Positions 37,168 to 64,000 of a stretch of 64,000 nt of DNA are shown here, in pieces. The DNA lies in assembly GCA_963693365.1 (NCBI GenBank), contig CAVNZM010000009.1:3348001-3412000 (forward strand). Direction: 5' to 3'. The notes below the pieces were generated by a model. The model saw only the letters and a list, made by a program, of their open reading frames with translations, was not told the DNA's origin and searched no databases. The position numbers and the translations under genes are program-made. Source of the DNA: Amoebidium appalachense (Eukaryota > Ichthyosporea). How positions within the stretch are numbered: position 1 is the stretch's first letter; each line of letters begins with the position of its first letter.

Positions 37168-38493
37168 TGTGCACGCATTTGCACTCATGCTGTGAATTGC
37201 TTTCCTCGAATCGAAACGAACCCCAGTGTCGGTGGGTGGGTGGGGGGGGGGGGGGCATTACCCTTTGACTGCATTGCACTGACTTGCCAACCATCAACAG
37301 GTGCGCGTGGGTGCGGTGTGAGATGAATTAATGGGACACTGGAAACTTTGAGGATATTTCAAGCCGGGGGGAACTTCGGGATGTGAGTGTCGGAGTCGAT
37401 GTGTTTGGCTCAGTGCAGGTGTGTGTGTGTGTGTGTGTGTCTGCTTGAAGGTGGGGGGGGGGGGGGGGGGGGGGGGGAGGGGGACTGTATGAAGTTTAGA
37501 TCGTTAGGGGGCGCCAGACAGTGCCGCAAGGTGTGCTCTGTGATGCCTATTTCAGCTGTCTGTGATGCACGTGTAAATGGTACGTAATTAATGTTCATGT
37601 TCATGGTAGATGTACCCCTCTCTTTATCATTTTTTCTGAAAATTTCGCAGTTTGTGAGCTTTAGCTAAGTCTTCGGGTGTTGGGAATCGTTGGTGCTTAT
37701 CTGTGATATGCTTTTCAGCTAAAAACAGCACTGAAATACACGGTCAGGTGTGCTATTGTAAGCCTTGCTACATACATGCTTATGTGAACTGAATAGCATG
37801 TCATTATACTGATGAATAACAAATGCTATAGTCATAAGGATAACCATAAACTAGTGCTTTCGATATATCATCGAACGGCCATGGGTCAAGACAGTAGAGC
37901 TCGCTATTTTACCTTTCTTCGGGCTAAGGGTTGGTGTTTGTTCAGGTTTAAACTTAAAATTTCAGTGAAATTTCCGAGTCTGGCCATGGCAATCTCGGTG
38001 ATGTTCGAGGCAATATCCTAGCAGGGGCACTTTTTAGATTAGTCATGGAGAAAATTCCAATGTGTCATGTGTTGGCGTTTCAAATAGTGTTCCCACATAA
38101 GCATGCACGGAGTATGTATCCATTTGTGACCCGTTGGTTTATTTCCGAGTCCCTCCGAGCATTGAACCTAATCGGTCGTGTGTGTCTGGCGAATAAGCTT
38201 TAATGGAAAGCTGATGTGTGACAGTGTGACAGTCGTCTAGATCTGATGGCAATCTTAGAAATATGGTTGGACGATGTTTGAAACAAATTCGTCCACGTGC
38301 AAATTTGAGACTCAATGAATACATATTCGAGCAAAATATTCACAAGATACGTATATACCGAAGTATAGTTTGCTGTCCGCGCTGTAGTTGGGGGAGCCTA
38401 TGATCTTCGCGTCATATTCTCTCTGGTTATCACAACCCTCCCTCCCTCCCCCCTTCCCCCCCCCCCCCCCCCCCCTCTCCCTCCCTCCCTTCG

Positions 38494-38563
<70 letters not shown>

Positions 38564-38655
38564 CGAGCACGCACATGCGCACACACGTACACAGTCATAC
38601 ACACATACACACATACACATACACACACACATACACATACACACACACACACACG

Positions 38656-38739
<84 letters not shown>
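38494..38739 (+). repeat. Compound (AC)n array with a GTACAC/ATACAC middle
   Basis: Two pure AC blocks flank a central segment of ACACAT and ACGCATAC variants. Confidence 0.95.
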
Positions 38740-38743
<4 letters not shown>

Positions 38744-39682
38744 TTCATGCACACGCACATTCACTGTGAACGTGACGGTCCCCAACCCCAACCCCAACGG
38801 TTACCCGCACTGAGCCGGATCTGCTGAGTTGGGCTATAGCGGCAAGTCATGCATACTCTTTTGTGTGCTTTGCTATCTGCATGATGTTGTCCGTCATGAA
38901 TGTGGGTGCACTTCGCACTCTGTTGCACATCATGATAAGCTCCCGCCCCGCCCACCCCTCTCCCCATCCCGTAGCACATAGTAATACTGTGGCATTCTTG
39001 TGACTTCAGAGTTTAGCGGCCACTAGTAGCTCTCCACCCACACCCCCATCGGATTCCCCCACTGCACCCAGTCCACAACCCCCATAACGGATCCGTTAAA
39101 ACCCGATAAGTAATACAATACATGTACATACACGGGACCCCGGGCGGATTGGGAGTTGGAGGACCCAGCCGTCCAATCATATACCCTTAGAAACGGGCAC
39201 GTAAACTTTCGTGACACACACACGACTCGAACCTCCACATGTACACTGATGAAACACTCACTTTAGAGAAAGATGACACATGACACACAGATCTTTGTGG
39301 CTGCCACAAGGCCGATCTGTCTGGCTGCCACTTGCACAAGGGTCGAATCTGAGATCTCTAAGGGGCATGGCCAAGCGAAATTCGCGTACGATATATATAT
39401 ACTTGACTCGTGTCCGATAGATCTGGTCAGTGATCACCCTTAGATACAGACAATATTATTGAAATGTGCTTGCGAGTTTTGCAAGTGTTTTTTGGGGTTA
39501 TTGAATTATAACGCTTTAAATTTTTTGGATTGCTCATAATATGGCTTGGTTTTTACACGCACACACACACTGTATACGTATGGCACACACACACACACAC
39601 ACATACGCACACACGCACACACATCACAGCGACACACCAGCGCGCGCGTCGTGCTCACGCACACATGTACACACACAGTCTG

Positions 39683-39764
<82 letters not shown>

Positions 39765-40572
39765 TACACAGTTACGGTATACGCCCCCCCCCCCCTGCAC
39801 CCCCCCCCCTGCTCGCCCCCCTGCCAGCTCCTTCCCCTGTCCCGCCCTTCCCCTCCCCTCCGATCCTGGGGGATCTTTTTTTTTGTTAGAGTAAAGGGGT
39901 TGGTTTGGAAGGTGGTTGAGCGTGTGGGGAGAATGTGGGGGAGGGGAGCTCGAGGGGTTGGAGGGTGGGATCTACACCACACACGGACTGCCGTGTGCTG
40001 CCGCACATCCTGTTGTTACGCCTCCGTTAAACGCTTGCATTGAATATGCAGGCCAACCGTAATATACACACGTGTGTGCATGAAATACTATTAGTGGCAA
40101 CACACGTGCATGCAGCATGGGAAATTCAACACACGTGGATTCGGAGGCACATAGATAGAAAACCCAATTTATATGAATGTTGTGCCCATCGTGTTTCGAA
40201 TTGATCATGAGTAGTGATAAAAGTTCAAGAATTTGTACTCAGTATGATCGAACTTCAAGGACACAATGTTTCACTGACTCAGTTTTTATTTCCGACTTTA
40301 AGAATCCAGGTTGTCTGTTAAACGGCTGGCTGAATGAATTTTCACTAGCCTTCTGATATAGTTGATTTGTTTTCGCACGCACGCACACACACACCGATTG
40401 TACGCGACGTACCGTGGCAGACACACACGTGTACACACACGTGCACACCGGGGCACTGCCGCGGAGAGAGAGAGAGTGTGTGTGTGTGTGTGTAGAAAGA
40501 AAAGAGAGAGAGAGAGAGGGGGGGGGGGGGGGGGGGAGAGGGGGGGGGGGGGCACGCGGGGGGAGGGAGGGG

Positions 40573-40605
<33 letters not shown>

Positions 40606-40939
40606 TTGCAATTGGGGGCAAAGAGAGAGAGGCCGAGACGCACGTGCACGCAAGTGCGCATGGACGCACGCGGCACGCACGCGCGCGCGCGCGCGCGCCC
40701 GCATGCATGCACGTACGCACGCACACGTGCACACCGTGGCTGCACGTCGACTTAGATCTCTCGGCTTAGAACGAAGCAAAGCTAGGCTTCTGTATGTAAC
40801 TTGTTTTTGATGTATTCCAAGCTAGTATTTAGGTAGATGCAGGCGAAGTATCATGCCATCGGATACATCTGTTGGCACTCAAACAATTTTTTCAGTTGTG
40901 CAGAGGGCAGTACTTGCAATATGCCACAGCCCCCCCAGC

Positions 40940-40971
<32 letters not shown>

Positions 40972-41563
40972 TTATGAGGTATGGTCAACTCCTCCCCCCC
41001 CCCCCCCCCCCGTAGGGCCAACCAATGTATGATCGGCTAACTACGTGCATGATGCTTATCGAATCAAGAGCGTGCGTTCAATTCGTTGCGAACTTCGAAG
41101 TACATTTGCAGCTTTGCATCCCAAGGATCGTAGTCCAAACTTTCTTTAAATTGTTTTTATTCTATTAAAAATATATATTGATTTTATAGTCTGTATTTTC
41201 AAAAAAAAATACCCACTTTGCATCTAAGGTTACAATGAAACATCATTCCAAGGCCTCCTTGGTTCATTCGCGAATAGGAACGCGGTAACGATGTCGTATA
41301 CTGCCGTAGTAAGCGCGCCAAATTTCTAAACCAATCACCCGCGAGTGATGATTTAATTAGGAAATATATCTACCAATCATATACCTGCAGCAAAAGCGTT
41401 TCGCATTTCAACGTTTCGAAAAAGCAAGACAGTCTAACGGCCACACGGAACAGTTGGGTCTATTATCAGCTCTTGTCGTTCTCTGAACCTTTCTCGGGCG
41501 GATATTGATAAACTATATATGAATAGAGTGTACAAACAATACTGTAGCTTCTCTCGCTCTCTC

Positions 41564-41636
<73 letters not shown>

Positions 41637-41770
41637 GGGGGGAGGGGGCCGTCGTGCATCCTTCCACCTTCAGGTCCACTTCTCTCCTAGTCGATTCAAT
41701 ACGCAAATCAATACCACACCAGTATCTTATCATTTGCTCCATCATTCCTACCCTAAGAGAGGGTTGAAGA

Positions 41771-56126
<14,356 letters not shown>

Positions 56127-58278
56127 GTCACCCTCCGAGGGGGGGAAGAAGAAGGAGGAGAGGGGAAGAGGGGGGGGGGGAGGGGGGGGAGGGGGAGGGG
56201 TGGGGATGGGGGCTTTGGAATGGGATGGCTGATTTAAAGCAAGACTAGAAGTGAAACACACCGGGGGAGGGGGGGAAGGGAGAGAGGGGGGGGGGGGGGG
56301 GGGGGGGGGAGGGGGTACAGATGTTGATGTATCGGTCAGGCTCGTGGATCAGATATGAGTTTCTGACTGTTGGCCATATATAGGATACGTGTGTGTGTTT
56401 GTGCATCTGTGCAGGCCCACACTGCATGGCCATGCCTTTATACACGCCACATGCACATGTGTTAAAAAAAAAAAAAAAGGGGGGGGGGGGGGGGGGGGGG
56501 GAGGGGGGGGGGCTAGCGCAAGGGTTCTAGCTGCCTACGGAGCACATGGTCGTTTTGTATGTCATTGCAGGTGATTTGGATTTGACCTAAACTCGGTTGT
56601 GACGCTCACACGTGCACACCACATATTCATTATTGATACTTGGCCACTAGTTAGCATGATCCTTTAAAATTTTAAAGGGATAATAATCCCGTTCAAATTA
56701 GCGGAGTTGTTGAAACCTCGTTGTCCCTTTATCGTGCTTTACACACTGATTAACACATGTTTATTATTCCTCAAATATTTATTCTGCTTGTTTTTGTTTT
56801 GTGTTTTCTTTCTTTACATCTAAGTTTTAAAATGAAAATTAAAGTCATAACAATAAAAATTCCTGCGGGAGGCCAACTGGCTTGTGCGTCTCGCCTGGTT
56901 GCAAGTGATGTTTGAGGAGAGAAGGTGTGAGTGTTTGCCTGTCGGTGTGTGTGTGTGTGTGCATGTGTAGGACCGGTACGTGGACGTGATCGACTACGGG
57001 GTGTCTGAATGTGCGCACGTGACGTTTCTCACGTGTTGAAGCCAATCAAATCCCCTATTTGATGAACGCAAAAACCACGATAATTTAAAAGCACAAAAAC
57101 CCGGTGTCGTGCAGAGTCTAATGCTCCTCCATAAAATCGCAATCATGTGTCACAAATATCACATTACAGTATATCAAAAGACCCGTCTTGTGCTGATTGA
57201 TGAGGATATATATTGGAATGATTGCTCAAGTGGTATCAAAAAAAATACCTTCCCTAGGGCAAAAACCGGCGCAAAGTGACATTGTGTCATCGCGATACAA
57301 TCAAAAAACAATTACGTAAATGCAGATGCATATACTATATGGGGGGATTTACGCTGTTTACTAGACGCCCTGAGAGACCCGGCCTTCGAATACTATAGCT
57401 ATGATATGGAGGGAGGGGGTTGCTCGACAAACGCCAGCCAAATTTACGTACTGCAAGTAATGATTCTTAGAATATCGAATCACATCATGACATACTGTTA
57501 CCGTGTATTTGTAATGGAAACAATGGGCTGATATATGAACGGGCTTCACATCACGAGATTTTAAATTTAATTAAGTAGACTGTACTACGTACGGGGAGAG
57601 GATGGTGGTGGTGGTGGTTGTGTGTGTGTGTGTCTGGGGAGGGGGGGGGGGGGGGGGGGGGGACATTGTGCGTCTGCCAACAACTACATGGTGCACACAC
57701 ACAACTCACAGACACATGTACACACACCGCGTGACTGTGACACGTACCCACCCACCCACCTGTCCCGGATTCGGATGATGGAGCCCCGCCCCCCCCACAA
57801 AAAAAAAAAAAAAAAAAAAAAAAACCACCACCACATGTACGCACAGACACATGCTCACACCACACCACACACGCGTGTACACTCTTGTCCACATACATGT
57901 GGATAACTGTACAACCACGTGCATGCATAACTCGGATACCAATTTGCTCAAAACAAAATTAAAAGGTAGCATTACACATTTACGAAGTCTGACCCCTCTG
58001 GGGCCAGAACCAACCTAAAAAAGCTGGTTGTAATGCCTGCCATTCTATCAAGGTTACTTGAACACCGTGTAAAACATAAAAATAACGAGCCGTATATATC
58101 TTAGAGAGAAAAAAAAACACTGGACGCAGGACACCACGGCTTGCCTACCGGTACACTCATGCCCACCAACCCACCGCACGCACACAAGCACGCACGGATG
58201 CACGCACACACACAGCACACGCGCGCTCACGCACACACTCAAGCGCGCGCACACACAAAAGCTACGCTGTAGACAGCA

Positions 58279-58316
<38 letters not shown>

Positions 58317-59289
58317 ACAAAAGAAACACGCACGCTGTGCTCACTGCACGACAACTAGCTTACACGTAGACCCACACGCAGTGCACCCGAACCCTCTTCA
58401 TGTGATTTCACACGTGCATGTGCACTCATTACTGCCTACGGGTCTGTCCGTGGGCACCAGGCATGCCCAACTTCACTGGGTTTTCTAGCACAGCCAATCA
58501 GATTCCATAGATTGTACAAGTCGGCCAACCCATTTGATAAATTCATTGACATAACTACAATGGTAATGGGCCGGGCAGAATTACCGAAATACACATTTTT
58601 GTAAATTTTGTAACTAATATACGGGGGAAGAGAGGTGGCATGCACAGAAAAAGATGCCATACATAAATCCCTCAAGCACCATCGACTTGTGCTTCTTTAA
58701 CCGGAAAGCCTAATTAATGGGCACCTCGTAACTTCCATAATACGTTCGTGTAGCATACGTAATCCTGTATAAAAGGCCGTAAGAAAAATAGTTTGTTTTT
58801 AAATTATATTTTTACAGTGCCCAAATCGAGAAAAACAGGGCAGCAAAAGCAAAGGTCCGCCGTAGAGTTGGGCTACGTCCATTGCATGGCATGGCATAAA
58901 AAGGTTGCTGTGTTTTTAAAATCATGCACAACCATGCACAGTTTCCTTTACTGGGCAATTTATATAATAACAATACTTGTATACTAATATTATAATAGCA
59001 ATGTACTTTACTGATTGATTGACAATATAGAAGACACACACACGGCTATATGCAGTTGAACACCACATATCGTGCATATACACCTTACGTGCCACCACAC
59101 CCGATTAACGCACAGCATTTACATATATCTCCCTACACGCGCCAACAAATCCAACCCTTGCTCAGTGTGTATATTTACCCACGTGCAAAAAAAAAAAAAA
59201 AAGAAAGAAAGAAAGAAAGCATTCGACCCTTGCCTAGTGTTAATATCCATCTAACCACGTGCAAACACACCCCAACTCACACTCAGTGC
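56127..59289. other. Intergenic between convergent bHLH-CRAL-TRIO and PPAT genes
   Basis: No supported gene. It contains G-rich runs (56140-56310, 56475-56512), poly-C at 58283-58314, and AT-rich DNA at 56640-56870 with AATAAA-like sites. TATAAAAGG at 58768 lies upstream of a 64-codon frame starting at 58793, which is too short and unlike any known family to call. Confidence 0.4.
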
Positions 59290-59341
59290 ATAATATCCAA
59301 GGCCTCCTATATGTTAGGATATAGGAGGCCTTGATAATATC
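59290..59341. mobile_element. 36-bp hairpin with 8-bp flanking direct repeats (copy 2)
   Basis: CAAGGCCTCCTATAT (59298-59312) pairs with its complement ending GGCCTTG at 59333 across a short loop. ATAATATC occurs directly on both sides (59290-59297 and 59334-59341). The terminal 12 bases match copy 1 at 29.7 kb, while the flanking octamers differ, which argues for two insertions rather than one duplicated locus. It sits 2 nt beyond the PPAT stop codon, so it is likely transcribed in that gene's 3' UTR. Confidence 0.7.
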
Positions 59342-59343
59342 TC

Positions 59344-63944
<4,601 letters not shown>

Positions 63945-64000
63945 CTAGTATTAGCAACCACATGCCTTCGAAACATGCCACACACCATCTATAAAGGTGT

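Larger units (their letters stand above)
35980..41770. other. Repeat-rich region without a recognised gene
   Basis: Pyrimidine-rich DNA (36040-36460), poly-C runs, repeat copy E, (AC)n arrays at 38494-38739 and 39680-39762, and a mixed alternating purine-pyrimidine stretch at 40370-40740. The last 500 bp, before the bHLH gene, is ordinary DNA with two CCAAT-type boxes (ACCAATCA at 41332 and ACCAATCAT at 41372) and a (CT)n run at 41573-41633, a plausible promoter and 5' UTR. Confidence 0.45.

Noticed and set aside
39215-39370. tRNA-like CGACTCGAACC and GGGTCGAATC motifs
   Set aside because: T-loop-like words only; no acceptor, D or anticodon stems can be drawn around them.
41247-41262. CCAAGGCCTCCTTGG as a third copy of the hairpin element
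   Set aside because: It shares the core CAAGGCCTCC but the palindrome is only 15 bp and there are no flanking direct repeats.

Overview
This is eukaryotic nuclear DNA from an intron-rich genome that is very heavily loaded with microsatellites. Homopolymer G/C tracts (up to 74 nt), long (CA/TG)n and (GA/CT)n arrays and short GT-AG-bounded exons fill most of the window. I read it as an intron-rich protist or alga but cannot name the lineage from sequence alone. The encoded set is generic eukaryotic: COMPASS subunit, gamma-tubulin complex component, bHLH factor, Sec14-like domain, CoA biosynthesis enzyme and a eukaryotic tRNA-Arg. Most long open frames in the window are translations of dinucleotide or homopolymer repeats. 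I rebuilt genes by hand from splice sites and required codon phase to match at every junction.

Layout: (1) about 1.06-7.72 kb, minus strand: Spp1/CFP1-type PHD protein of the SET1/COMPASS complex; seven exons in phase, 3' end beyond the left edge. (2) 9.22-26.45 kb, minus strand: gamma-tubulin complex protein (GCP family, GCP5/6-like), 20 exons, about 1,050 codons closing exactly in phase; its introns hold a tRNA-Arg(ACG) gene, two nearly identical 339-bp repeats and a duplicated partial exon. (3) About 27.85-29.40 kb, minus strand: start of an unrecognised coiled-coil-like protein, partly resolved. (4) 29.4-35.4 kb: an island almost free of microsatellites, with a plus-strand gene start at 31,650 and candidate terminal exons up to 35,401; a single-exon 191-aa acidic coiled-coil protein follows only 2 nt later (35,404-35,979). 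(5) 36-41.7 kb: repeats and low-complexity DNA, no recognised gene. (6) 41.77-56.13 kb, plus strand: an 18-exon gene that joins a bHLH DNA-binding domain to a C-terminal CRAL-TRIO (Sec14) lipid-binding domain, 688 codons in phase. (7) 59.34-63.94 kb, minus strand: phosphopantetheine adenylyltransferase (PPAT, coenzyme A pathway), seven exons, 215 aa, convergent with the bHLH gene.

The genes do not form a pathway; they are independent housekeeping or regulatory loci. The most interesting structures are: a tiny perfect hairpin element present twice, each copy flanked by its own 8-bp direct repeat; the bHLH-CRAL-TRIO fusion; three genes that each carry a nearby partial copy of one of their own exons, one of which differs only at synonymous sites over its first 17 codons; and a recurring intron layout in which poly-C follows the donor and CA repeats precede the acceptor on the sense strand.
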